Shown: positions 18,747 to 26,638 of the stretch, piece by piece
Layout of the letters: the number at the start of each line of letters is the position of its first letter
Numbering within the stretch: the first letter of the stretch is position 1
Origin: JADKAV01 sp963704075
GTDB taxonomy: Bacteria; Actinomycetota; Actinomycetes; S36-B12; UBA10799
Direction: 5' to 3'
Length of the DNA: 64,000 bases
Assembly: GCA_963704075.1 (NCBI GenBank)
Contig: CAVPGV010000004.1
Coordinates: 1-64,000, forward strand
The notes under the pieces: model-generated
The model's database searches: none
What the model saw: the letters and a program-made list of their open reading frames with translations, nothing else
What the model was told of the DNA's origin: nothing
Translations under genes and position numbers: made by a program

Positions 18747-19219
18747 ATAACCGTACGGAGAGTTCCGTTGACCCGCTGGATGGCGACCCGCCGATGCGGA
18801 TCACCACTTCCTTGGCCCCCCGGTCTGTAACTGACTCGGACAATCTCTGGGTGCCCCGGGACCTCAGTCGAGAGGCCGAGCCAGCACCACAGTATCTAGC
18901 GGTCGATCCGGTTCAAAGTGCCACCTATTGTGTCGTTGACCTCCGCCCGCCGTACCCACTCTCAACGGCATGAGACATCCGTTCTCTTCCGCGCGACTCG
19001 CCCGCAGCGGGCGCCGCAGGCCAACTCAGCGATCGCTTTGTCCGAATAAAAAGGGCATACCGCCTAAGTCTAACTCTGCACGTGAACCTTAGTCAGATTT
19101 TCGATTCACGCCACGGAATCCCAGTAATCGGACGGAGAATCACCCTCCCCGACCCCGCGATTCGGCAACCCGAGTCTGCCAGGATGCATTGCAGAATCCG
19201 CCGCTGCTACCTTCCCGCC
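18747..19219. other. Intergenic stretch before the DUF6790 gene
   Basis: No convincing gene. An A-rich patch at 19044-19053 is unusual for this GC-rich window and may mark a promoter for the downstream membrane protein, but I cannot fit clean -35 and -10 hexamers. I looked for a c-di-AMP riboswitch, common before wall hydrolases in this phylum, and did not find its core. Confidence 0.4.
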
Positions 19220-19729
19220 ATGCCGTTCTTCCTGACGCCTTGGGTCATCACCTTCATCGGTTGGGGGATCCACGTCGCCGCCGACCGGAGCCCCCACGCA
19301 CGCACGGGCCGCCGGATCGTGGAACTGCTACTGCTCTGGGTCTTGGTCTTCGGTGGACTCTGGGCCCTGGTGGGTGCCCTTGGACACCTCGGCCCCAACT
19401 CCTCGGCGATCGCTGAGGGCATCGGATACGCGCCTTCGATGTTCCAATGGGAGGTCGGATGGGCCGACGTGGCGATCGGGGTACTCGGCATCGGCACCGC
19501 GTGGCGCCGTGATGGCTGGTTGACGGCGGCGGTCGTGGTACTTGCCATCTGCTACTGGGGAGACGCCATCGGTCACATCATGCAATGGACCGTGCATGAC
19601 AACACAGCGACGAACAACGTGTGGGCTATCCCGAGCGACATCTTGGGGCCCCTGTTGGCGGTGATCCTGCTCGTCGCGTACCGACGCATGACCCCCAGCA
19701 CGAGTCAGCCCGAACTGGTCGGCGTTTGA
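19220..19729 (+). CDS. DUF6790 family membrane protein
   Basis: A 169-residue integral membrane protein with four hydrophobic segments, beginning MPFFLTPWVITFIGWGIH and including VELLLLWVLVFGGLWALVGA, ADVAIGVLGIG, LTAAVVVLAICYWGD and ILGPLLAVILLVAY. The GYAPSMFQWEVGWADV and GDAIGHIMQW blocks match the DUF6790 family, which has no known function. Start ATG 19220 is chosen because the first membrane segment begins at once; the 46 in-frame codons upstream are of low quality. A tRNA gene follows immediately on the opposite strand. Confidence 0.78.
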   Translation: MPFFLTPWVITFIGWGIHVAADRSPHARTGRRIVELLLLWVLVFGGLWALVGALGHLGPNSSAIAEGIGYAPSMFQWEVGWADVAIGVLGIGTAWRRDGWLTAAVVVLAICYWGDAIGHIMQWTVHDNTATNNVWAIPSDILGPLLAVILLVAYRRMTPSTSQPELVGV

Positions 19730-19730
19730 G

Positions 19731-19804
19731 TGGGGCGACCGGGGCTTGAACCCGGAACCAACGGATTATGAGTCCGGCGCTCTAACCGATTGAGCTATCG
19801 CCCC
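19731..19804 (-). tRNA. tRNA with CAT anticodon (elongator Met, or Ile2)
   Basis: A 74-base cloverleaf: acceptor GGGGCGA/TCGCCCC, D arm GCTC/GAGC, anticodon loop CTCATAA, T loop TTCAAGC, discriminator A, CCA not encoded. The first acceptor pair is G-C, unlike an initiator tRNA. Whether it is elongator tRNA-Met or the lysidine-modified tRNA-Ile2 cannot be settled by eye. Confidence 0.93.
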
Positions 19805-20031
19805 TCGCCGGCGAGTCTAACGCCAGCGCCGACCGACCGATTCCCAGTCCCCACACCAGCGGAGCATGAGCGTGCCAGACATGTGAACCTGCACCTGGCG
19901 CCACACCAGTCTGCCGAGCTCGGACCGCAGGAAATCCGGAACATGACCGGGCTGAGCCACCGCCCACTCCAACGACGGCGACCCGGGGGCGGTCGCCATC
20001 GGACCGGCTGCCCCTCGTCGCGAAGCTTCTG

Positions 20032-20490
20032 CTACTTGTTCACAGTGATCGTGACCTTGCCGAGTTTCTGACCTGTCGTGAAGGCCGTGGTGCGTAGCAG
20101 CGGGTTGAGCAGCGTGCTCGGGTCGGTAACGCTTGCCGCCGAAGTCGATGGTCTTGCTGAGTTTCTGCGTCGCGTTCTTGCACAGACCAGTCTTGGTGTT
20201 CTTGGTGCCGCCTGTGCGTTTCGCGAGTTTCGCAACCGTCGACGGCGCCGGCATGGGCGCCAGGGCCGACACGGAGGTGCTCACGACGGTGGCGTCCATG
20301 GCGCCCGTCTTGAAGATGATGGAGGGCTCATTTGACCGACACCCCAGTCTCGCCCGTGAACTGATCGCCCCGTCGTGCAGGATCTGCACACCTGCACGGC
20401 TGGAAATCGGGAAGGCGATGACACCTTCTTGGTCTTGGCCGGATCCACGACATCGAGCCTGACGCCATCAGCTTTCAGGTTCTGGCGCTT
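20032..20490 (-). pseudogene. C-terminal part of a secreted protein split by mobile elements
   Basis: Three frame-shifted pieces together resemble the C-terminal two thirds of the neighbouring secreted protein at 23555-24142: NLKADGVRLDVVDPAKTKKV, then QILHDGAISSRA, then KRTGGTKNTKTGLCKNATQKL aligning with its KNKIKKNGTWKNATVKL, and the ending KLGKVTITVNK against its ELGKANIKVKVKKKK. The matching signal-peptide fragment lies at 23320-23367, beyond the mobile elements and on the same strand. At least two frame breaks are present, so this piece is decayed as well as displaced. Alignment was by eye. Confidence 0.65.
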
Positions 20491-20519
20491 TCGGGAAGTC
20501 CGTGGGTCATGGTGTAGCC

Positions 20520-20736
20520 GGGTACAGCTGCAGGCCACCCGTTGGATCTCCTGGCGCAGGGCCGGGTCCCGGTAGAGAAAGGCGCGGGAGACGTCTGCGG
20601 CGGCCGCGACAGTGACGTAGTCGATGATGGCCCCGTCGCGGTCCAGTGCCCGGATCGCCGCGCTGGCTCTGGATCGGGCTGCGATGGAGCGCCGCCGGGT
20701 GGCTTCGGCCAAGTGGGCGCTGTTGTGAGTTGGCAT
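20520..20736 (-). pseudogene. tnpC-like DUF6262 fragment
   Basis: The N-terminal 70 or so residues (MPTHNSAHLAEATRRRS..., then AAIRALDRDG and the helix-turn-helix-like DVSRAFLYRDPALRQEIQR) match the DUF6262 / TnpC accessory protein that follows tnpA and tnpB in Tn554-type elements. The frame then runs without a break into sequence of the secreted-protein pseudogene, so the tnpC C-terminus is missing. Its ATG overlaps the region where tnpB should stop. Confidence 0.65.
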
Positions 20737-20759
20737 CAGGTGTTTCCCTCTCGATGGTC

Positions 20760-22191
20760 TCCAGCGCGGTGATCACGTTACGGAGGTTGGCGGCCACCAC
20801 GCGGTGGTTGGCGGCGAGCCGGGAGTTTCGCGCTTGTCGGCGAGGATGATCAGCTCCAGGGTGTCGTCGACCTGGCGGCGGTGGATGGGCAGGTGCACTG
20901 GTGTGGTCTGGAAGTCCGGGCAGGTCAGGCAGGTGCTGAATGTTGCGTAGGCGAAGCTGCGTAGCCCGTCGCGGTTGGCATGAGGGGAAGGGAACAGCAC
21001 GGGGACCCCGCCGGGCCAGCGCTGGCGCAGATGGTCCTGTTGAGCGCGGATCGGCTCGGCGGCGCGTAGCCCGGTCTCCTGGATCAGGATCAGCAGATGA
21101 CGAGTCGTGGCGTCGGGCAAGTGCGCCAGGTTCTGCTCGTCCTCCAGTTGGGCCATGACGTATTCGGGGATGAACCGGGGCAACGACTGGGGACGGGGCG
21201 GGAGCTCGTCGATGTAGAGGGTGGCCTGGGCGGTGAGCCCGGGCATCCACTGGTGGCGCAGGCAGGCGTCCAGGAACCTGCGCAGGATCACCAGATACGA
21301 GTTGGTGGTGTTGGCTGACAGGGCCGGGGAGGCGACCAGCCAGGACAGCTAGTGCTCCAAGACGGCCCGGTCCAGGCCCTCTGGCCCAGTGACCTGCGGT
21401 TGCGCCTCGGTCAGGAACCGGGAGAACCAGGCCAGGGCGCGTTCATCGAGGCTTATCGTGCCGAAGGCCTTGCCGGTGCCCAACCGGAACCGGCACGCCC
21501 GCTTGAACGGCTGGCGCAGCCAGGGCTGGGTGATCCGGTCGAAGCGGATCTGGGTCTGGCCCCGCGCCCGCCCGACCCCGAGCACCGCGGCGAGCCACCG
21601 GTCGCTGGCGTACTCCGATTCGATGTCGGTGCCCTCGGCCAGGTCGAGCAGGTGTGTCCGGGCGAAGCGCAGTTGCCCGAACATCCGACCGGTGGAGTCC
21701 TTGATTCCGTGGTCGGCCGCGGCGGCGGCCCACCCTTGGGTGGACAGATCCAGCAGTGAGGTGACCCCGGCGGTGATCACCAGGGCGACGAGGCGGTTGA
21801 TCATCACCGGCACCAGTCGCACGGTCCGGTCATCGTGGCGGCGTTGGATGGAGTAGGCGATCTCCAGCCGCAGCTGTTCGGGCATTCCACGCAGGTCGGA
21901 GGCGTCGACATGATCGGTGCGGTCCTTGACAGGGCCGGTCGTGGCCAGGAACGTCTCGCGGTCTGGTCGGCCGTGAAGGCGCCAGCGCCCGTAGTGGGCG
22001 TTGCAGAGCAGCCGCGACCAGGCGCCCCGCTCGCAGTCAGGGACCTGGCAGCGCCCACGGGCGAACACCGGGTGGTCCGGGTCAGTGGGGATGATCTGGC
22101 CGGCGAACTCGGGGCGGACCACCCCGCGCAGCAGGTCCAGCACCGAGGACACCGGCTGCGGGTCGATCACCCGCAGCGGGGTCGGGGTCAC
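20760..22191 (-). pseudogene. tnpB-like site-specific integrase, interrupted
   Basis: Starts at GTG 22191, overlapping the tnpA stop as GTGA. The N-terminal 280 residues are open, with a Cys-rich patch (GRCQVPDCERG, LLCNAHYGRW). An in-frame TAG at 21349 follows DRAVLEH, after which the same frame continues LSWLVASPALSANTTNSYLV and the integrase-like ATTRHLLILIQETGLRA. Near 20860 the frame shifts, and the tail NHRVVAANLRNVITALE is in another frame. The TAG differs from CAG (Gln) by one base. Family placement is by resemblance to Tn554 TnpB-type integrases. Confidence 0.62.
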
Positions 22192-22567
22192 CGGGCGACC
22201 CCGGCCGGCCAGACCCCGGCGCGGACCAGTTCGGCGCGAAGTCCTCAACGCCGAGGTGGACGTAGGTCTGCGATGTGGTGACCACCGAACGGTGGGTCAG
22301 CATCTTGGACACGATCTCGATCGGGACCCCGGCTCGGATCAGCTCCGTGGCCCGGGTGTGGCGGAACGTGTGGGGGGTGAACGCGATCCCGGTGGCCGAC
22401 CGCAGCCGGGTCACCAGTTTGGCCACCGCGTCGTAGCGCAGCGGGCGGCCCTGCGGCTCGGCGAACAGGTTGACGAACACGCAGTCGCTGTCCAGATCGC
22501 CATACTCGGTGTGTACGTAGTCGCTGTAGAGGCCCACCAGCGCCGCGGACACCGGCAGCGTGGTCAC
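22188..22567 (-). pseudogene. tnpA-like tyrosine recombinase, C-terminal fragment
   Basis: Catalytic C-terminal part of a phage-integrase family recombinase: FTPHTFRHTRATELIRAG carries the H-x-x-R box, the second His region is SKMLTHRSVVTT, and the nucleophile Tyr is in SQTYVHL. The N-terminus is absent; upstream sequence switches abruptly at about 22567 into an ISL3 transposase. A frameshift after GVEDF is needed to reach the natural end ELVRAGVWPAGVAR, whose TGA overlaps the tnpB start. Confidence 0.75.
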
Positions 22568-23294
22568 CAGCTGGGTGGCCCAGAAGTACCAGCGTTTGAA
22601 GTGCTTGGCGCCCAGCCGCGGCGCTTGTAGGACCAGAAGTGGCGCAGGTCTTGCTTGATCGCCCAGGCACGTCCGGACTTCAGGTCCGCGGCACGTAGCG
22701 CGTTGAAGCGTCCTGGTGACGTGCGGGCAGGTTCTCGTGGGAGTACAGCCACAGGTACTTCGAGCCGGCCAGGCTCTTGTCGCCGGCCGCGGCCAGGGCC
22801 CGGTTCTCCTGCTTGCGTACGGTGTCCACGGCCTTGTTCAGGTAGCCCATCAGGTGGTAGCGGTCGAAGACGATCTTGTCCTCGGCATCGGCCAGGTGCG
22901 CGCGCGCCGAGTTCGCGAACGGCTCCCACATGTCCATCGCGACCGCCTCGATCTGGGCACCGAGCACATCGATCGCCAGCCGCTCAAAAAAGGTCGTGAA
23001 CCGCGAGTGCGGTTGGGCCCACGGCACCCGCACCTAACGCACCCCGTGCTCGGGGCAGGCCACCCCCGGCGCACTGGGATGCAGGAAGGTCAACAACGCA
23101 CACGAGTCCAGGGGTCGCCATGCCCGTTCCTCGGAGTGGTCATAGACCGCCAACTCGACATCGCAGTCCGGGCAGAGGAACCGGGTCCGCCTGGGATGTT
23201 CCACCCACACATCCACGCGCCCGTCCTCGACCGAGCTCACTTCCCACGGGCCAACCAGTCCCCACAGATGACGGTACAACTCGGTGTCGCGCAC
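22568..23294 (-). pseudogene. ISL3-family transposase, nonsense codon and truncated 3' end
   Basis: N-terminal zinc-binding part (FLCPDCDVELAVYDH, VACPEHGVR), then an in-frame TAG at 23034-23036, then VRVPWAQPHSRFTTFFERL and the DDE-core piece IEAVAMDMWEPFANSARAHL with IVFDRYHLMGYLNKAVD. After YLWLYSHENLP the frame shifts, the homology resumes as LKSGRAWAIKQDLRHFWSY, and at about 22567 it stops where recombinase sequence begins. The stop codon replaces what is commonly Gln in ISL3 proteins (CAG to TAG). The element is clearly dead. Confidence 0.8.
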
Positions 23295-23319
23295 ACCCCG
23301 ATCCTGCCGCCGTCTGGCG

Positions 23320-23367
23320 AATCAACGCCAGACCTGCGGCACCGGCGGCAATGCGACGAACGGTCAT
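23320..23367 (-). pseudogene. Signal-peptide fragment of the split secreted protein
   Basis: The 16 codons MTVRRIAAGAAGLALI from ATG 23367 are nearly identical to the start of the intact neighbour (MIVRRITAGAAGLALV). Similarity ends at about 23320, where the ISL3 element begins. The rest of the gene is found at 20032-20490. Confidence 0.7.
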
Positions 23368-23494
23368 TGTGAGTCCCGTTCGATTGTGGGTCAGGTTTGG
23401 CAATTCCGGTCCCAGTTGACTGCTCTAGCGCTGCCACAACAAATGCCGGACGCCTACCGTCCCGAGCCTCAACCTGGGCGGACTGCTCCATTGC

Positions 23495-23536
23495 AGAAGG
23501 GGAGCGCCCGGCCATAGCGCCGGACGCTCCCCTTCT
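23495..23536. terminator. Hairpin terminator after the secreted-protein gene
   Basis: A perfect 12-base stem, AGAAGGGGAGCG (23495-23506) against CGCTCCCCTTCT (23525-23536), with an inner GGC/GCC pairing. It lies 18 bases beyond the stop of the leftward gene at 23555. No U tract, as is common for actinobacterial terminators. Confidence 0.65.
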
Positions 23537-23554
23537 GAGCAGGTGAAGCGAGTA

Positions 23555-24142
23555 CTACTTCTTCTTCTTCACCTTGACCTTGATGTTCGCCTTGCCGAGT
23601 TCAGCCTGACTCGGAATCGAGTTCACAGGCAGTCCGAGGACCTGACCAATGAGGTTGGCCGGGTCCTGCGGGCCGAGAGGCGGGTTGGTGACGTTGACGC
23701 TCTTCGCCAACTTGACCGTCGCGTTTTTCCAGGTGCCGTTCTTCTTGATCTTGTTCTTTCCGCCACTGAACACCAGTGCGTTCTTCAACGGAATCTTGCT
23801 GTTGGTCAACGAGTTGTTCACCTTGATGGAGGCCTTGCCCGACTTGTAGTTGATGCTGATGTTTTCGATCGTCACGAAATTGTCGCCCAGGGTCAGCTTC
23901 AGGCCGCCCTTGTGGGTGATCTTCTTGCCCTTCAGCTTCGCCGGGAAGCTGATGGAAGTGCCCACGAACTTGCCAGGAGAGATCGCCGATGGCGCGATAC
24001 CCGCGGCGCCTAGTGCCGCGACAAGCGTGGTGTCGAGTTTGAGCGTGGTGGTGTTCTGCTTCGCCATGGCCGGAGCAGCTGCGAAGGCCGTGCCCACCAG
24101 AGCCAGGCCGGCAGCGCCAGCGGTGATACGACGAACGATCAT
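23555..24142 (-). CDS. Secreted beta-rich protein with Lys-rich C-terminus
   Basis: A 195-residue exported protein with a signal peptide ending ...APAMA|KQ near residue 28, then a single domain with the pattern TLKLDTTLVAALGAAGI, ISFPAKLKGKKITHKGGLKL, NFVTIENISINYKSGKASI and DPANLIGQVLGLP, finally KANIKVKVKKKK at the end. The alternation suggests a beta-sandwich of the kind seen in exported actinobacterial proteins of unknown role, loosely like HtaA-type domains. A split paralogue lies downstream and another (24306-24848) upstream, all leftward. No enzymatic residues are apparent. The basic tail may hold the protein to anionic wall polymers; that is inference. Confidence 0.8.
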   Translation of the reverse strand: MIVRRITAGAAGLALVGTAFAAAPAMAKQNTTTLKLDTTLVAALGAAGIAPSAISPGKFVGTSISFPAKLKGKKITHKGGLKLTLGDNFVTIENISINYKSGKASIKVNNSLTNSKIPLKNALVFSGGKNKIKKNGTWKNATVKLAKSVNVTNPPLGPQDPANLIGQVLGLPVNSIPSQAELGKANIKVKVKKKK

Positions 24143-24305
24143 GTGAATCCCTTTCGGTTTTGTTACGGGTAAATCACACAGTAGCCATCACGGACATAAT
24201 TGACACCGCAAATCCGGGGACCGGGCCCCGACGTTGCCGAACCGCAACCTGCGATGCGCGGTCCTGGGTCGAACGGTCCAACTGCGCGCCAGGACTTAAC
24301 CGACA

Positions 24306-24848
24306 TCACAGTTCCACGCTGAACCGGGCGAACCGCAGACCGTCTGAGAAGACGTATGTGTCGAACTCGGCATTGAGCACAGCGGCGGTCCCAGGGGCGA
24401 TCAGCAGAACGCCGCTGAGCGTCCGCTTCGTGACCTTGATGCGAGAGACATAGAAAGCCTGGATCCGCGCATCGGGTGATGATATCCAGACGCTCGCCTT
24501 CTTCCTGGGCAGGTTCATCGACAGCTTCGTGAGTTGCAGCGCGCTGTCCTCCCCCCGAATCTCGATCCCCCCGGCGAACCGCACGCGCCGTGGCTTACCC
24601 GTCGCCCCCCGGGTCACGCTCTTCAGCGGGATCGCGAAGGTCTGCGGCGCAGGTTCTGTGGCGGGCCGCACACTGGCAAGGTCCAAGTCACCTTCGTCGA
24701 GGGCCTCGAACGCCCCCCGCGTCACGGCGAAGTCGACCACAGGGTCGTCCGAGACCTGTGCCTGTACCGGCCCTGCGGCGCCTAATGCGAGCGCAAAGCA
24801 GACAACCCCGACCCCCGAGAGCAACGCCCTGATCTGGAACATCTCCAT
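24306..24848 (-). CDS. Second secreted paralogue of the same family
   Basis: About 180 residues with a signal peptide (LLSGVGVVCFALALGAAGPVQA). The same domain order as the neighbour at 23555 can be traced: TFAIPLKSVTR, RRVRFAGGIEIRGEDSALQL, TKLSMNLPRKKASVWIS, RIKVTKRTLSGVLLIAPG and the closing FSDGLRFARFSVEL. Identity is low, so this is a diverged copy, and it lacks the poly-Lys ending. Start is uncertain: ATG 24848 and ATG 24842 are both possible and neither has a strong ribosome binding site. Function unknown. Confidence 0.65.
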   Translation of the reverse strand: MEMFQIRALLSGVGVVCFALALGAAGPVQAQVSDDPVVDFAVTRGAFEALDEGDLDLASVRPATEPAPQTFAIPLKSVTRGATGKPRRVRFAGGIEIRGEDSALQLTKLSMNLPRKKASVWISSPDARIQAFYVSRIKVTKRTLSGVLLIAPGTAAVLNAEFDTYVFSDGLRFARFSVEL

Positions 24849-24994
24849 GGCCCATTCCGCGAACCCCCGCTGCTGACCAATGTAATTCAGTCCGGTGGCA
24901 GCTTCCATGCCCGTGGCCGAACTGAGATGTTCCACCGGCGAATCGGCCCACCGCTTGGTTCGCAGGCGGGGACGGCCGGTACGCTAGATGCAAT

Positions 24995-25070
<76 letters not shown>

Positions 25071-25093
25071 ACCCCGTCGTCCTCATTCCAGTA

Positions 25094-25120
25094 TTGGCAC
25101 TCTCACAGCGAGAGTGCTAA
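25094..25120 (+). promoter_or_regulatory. CIRCE operator (HrcA site) for hsp20
   Basis: TTGGCACTC (25094-25102), nine bases, then GAGTGCTAA (25112-25120): the CIRCE inverted repeat with one departure from consensus (G for A in the left arm). CIRCE is the binding site of the heat-shock repressor HrcA. It lies 57 bases before the hsp20 start. Confidence 0.88.
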
Positions 25121-25123
25121 TCT
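25094..25123 (+). promoter_or_regulatory. Promoter embedded in the CIRCE element
   Basis: TTGGCA (25094-25099) and TAATCT (25118-25123) are 18 bases apart, so the -35 hexamer coincides with the left CIRCE arm and the -10 overlaps the right arm. HrcA binding would block polymerase directly. Confidence 0.6.
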
Positions 25124-25177
25124 AGAAGTGTCGCTGCACGCAGGCGACTGCCTCGTCTACTTGCGTCCGGACGACAA

Positions 25178-25619
25178 GTGGCCAGTAACGTCAATCCCTT
25201 CCGCGACTTCGACCGCCTTGCCGAGCGTATGCTCAGCAGCGCCAGCGACGCCGCGATGGACCTCTCACAGTCGATGCGCCTCATGCCGGTCGACCTTCAT
25301 CGCGAAGGCGACCAGTGGATCATGCACTGCGACCTTCCGGGCGTGGACCCCGACTCGATCGACGTCAGTCTGGACGGTCGTACGTTGACCATCCGAGCAA
25401 CCCGAACCCCGCGCGAGGGCGACGTGGAGTGGTTGCGCCGGGAGCGCCCGACGGGGCAGTTCGTACGGCAGGTTGACGCTCGGCACGTCGGTGGATACCG
25501 ACAACATCCGGGCCGACTACTCCGAGGGGGTTCTGTGCGTGACGCTGCCGTTGGCGGAGAAGGCCAAGCCGCGACGCATCGAGGTGAACTCCTCGACCAA
25601 GGCGTCGATCGCGGGGTGA
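25178..25619 (+). CDS. Small heat-shock protein, Hsp20/alpha-crystallin (one frameshift)
   Basis: About 146 residues read across one extra base near 25470. ATP-independent holdase chaperone of the cytoplasm. The alpha-crystallin domain begins at MPVDLHREGDQWIMHCDLPG, with VDPDSIDVSLDGRTLTIRA, and after the break continues LTLGTSVDTDNIRADYSEGV, VLCVTLPLAEKAKPRRIEV, which carries the usual GVLxVxLP-type ending. Deleting one G at CAGGTTG restores the frame. Start GTG 25178 is the first suitable codon. Control by the CIRCE element just upstream is likely; actinobacterial hsp20 genes are more often under HspR or RheA-type repressors. Confidence 0.88.
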
Positions 25620-25678
25620 CCCGACGTTGAGGGCGGCGTTGTTGGGGTGACCCGGCGTTGAGGGCGGCGTTGTTGGGC
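25617..25678 (+). repeat. 31-base tandem repeat, two copies
   Basis: Units 25617-25647 and 25648-25678 match except for two positions; each begins TGACCCG and contains GTTGAGGGCGGCGTTGTTGG. The first copy starts inside the hsp20 stop codon. The second copy forms the left arm of the hairpin that follows. Confidence 0.85.
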
Positions 25679-25715
25679 CAGATTGACGCTCGGACTGCCC
25701 AACAACGTCGCCCTC
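25660..25715. terminator. 18-base stem-loop downstream of hsp20
   Basis: The left arm 25660-25677 pairs with 25698-25715 over 18 positions with one G-T, around a 20-base loop. It lies between hsp20 and the CPBP gene and probably ends hsp20 transcription. No U tract. Confidence 0.6.
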
Positions 25716-25769
25716 GCGTCTCAGGCCACCGCCCTCGATGGTCGCCCTGGCCACTACTAGCCTGACGCC

Positions 25770-26540
25770 ATGGAACGCGGGAGCCCATCACCAGTACTGT
25801 CCCGCGGCTTCCTCATCGCCGAGATCTTCTTGGTGCTCGGCCTGTCCTTGGGCCGCTCCGGCGTCTACGCCATCGTCAACCTGCTCGCGGACCTGACCAG
25901 TGGGGTCCCCCTCGCCGACCAGACAGCGACTCTCAACGCATCGCAGTCGGCCAGACCCGGCCTCGACCTGACGCTGCAGCTGCTGCGCATCGGTTTCGCA
26001 CTGGTCATCGTCGGGCTCGTCGCGTACCTGCTGCGCCGCTCCGGAGAGAGTCTGGGAACCCTTGGCGTCGACGCACGGCAGCCCGGCAAGGACACCCGTC
26101 GCGGTGCCGCGCTCGCCGCACTTGTGGGGCTGACGGGTCTGGCCTGGTATCTGATCGCCTACCGCGCGGGCATCAACCTCAGCGTTTCGGCGCAGGGCCT
26201 GCCCGACGAGTGGTGGAGGACTCCGGTGCTCGTGCTCGGGGCCTTGGAGAACGCGGTCGTCGAGGAGGTCGTCGTCCTCGGCTTCGTCCTCCATCGGTTG
26301 CGCCAACTGGGCTGGAGCTGGAGTGCTGCGATCTGGACCAGCGCCCTGATCCGCGGTTCCTACCACCTGTATCAAGGATTCGGCGGATTCGTGGGCAACG
26401 TCGTGATGGGCCTGCTGTTCGGGTGGCTCTTCAGGCGATGGGGCCGGGTGATGCCCATGATCATCGCGCATGCCCTGATCGATTCGGTGGCATTCATCGG
26501 GTACGCGCTGTTGGCGGGAAGAGTCGCGTGGCTTCCTTGA
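25770..26540 (+). CDS. CPBP family intramembrane metalloprotease
   Basis: A 256-residue integral membrane protein of the CAAX-protease / bacteriocin-processing (Abi) family, with about seven hydrophobic segments. The conserved motifs are present: the double Glu in NAVVEEVVVLGFVLHRLRQ, the His of motif 2 in RGSYHLYQGFGGF, and motif 3 in MIIAHALIDSVAF. The usual EExxxR box reads EEVVVLG, so the Arg is not where expected, though the catalytic Glu pair is kept. Start ATG 25770. Substrate is unknown. It is convergent with the hydrogenase operon, with a very strong hairpin between. Confidence 0.88.
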   Translation: MERGSPSPVLSRGFLIAEIFLVLGLSLGRSGVYAIVNLLADLTSGVPLADQTATLNASQSARPGLDLTLQLLRIGFALVIVGLVAYLLRRSGESLGTLGVDARQPGKDTRRGAALAALVGLTGLAWYLIAYRAGINLSVSAQGLPDEWWRTPVLVLGALENAVVEEVVVLGFVLHRLRQLGWSWSAAIWTSALIRGSYHLYQGFGGFVGNVVMGLLFGWLFRRWGRVMPMIIAHALIDSVAFIGYALLAGRVAWLP

Positions 26541-26552
26541 GCGCCGGGGGCC

Positions 26553-26612
26553 CGAGTGTTGCGCGGTTGTCGGTTTCCGGGCGCGCAAACCGACAACCGC
26601 GCAACACTCGGC
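26553..26612. terminator. Perfect 25-base hairpin between convergent genes
   Basis: Positions 26553-26577 are the exact reverse complement of 26588-26612, leaving a 10-base loop CCGGGCGCGC. It lies 12 bases after the CPBP stop and 26 bases after the hypE stop on the other strand, ideal for a bidirectional terminator. It is unusually long and perfect for that role. Confidence 0.7.
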
Positions 26613-26638
26613 GGGAGCGGCCAGAAGCTGGCGGGCCC

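Larger units (their letters stand above)
20491..23319. mobile_element. Decayed Tn554-like plus ISL3 insertion nest
   Basis: About 2.8 kb of remnants, all on the minus strand: an ISL3-family transposase lacking its C-terminus joined directly to the C-terminal third of a tyrosine recombinase (tnpA type), then tnpB-type integrase and a tnpC-type (DUF6262) fragment. Premature TAG codons and frameshifts occur inside. The whole block sits between the N-terminal and C-terminal fragments of a secreted-protein gene. Exact ends and target duplications could not be fixed by eye. Confidence 0.75.

Noticed and set aside
18640..18960. c-di-AMP (ydaO) riboswitch before the CHAP hydrolase
   Set aside because: The conserved core words of that riboswitch are not found on the minus strand here.
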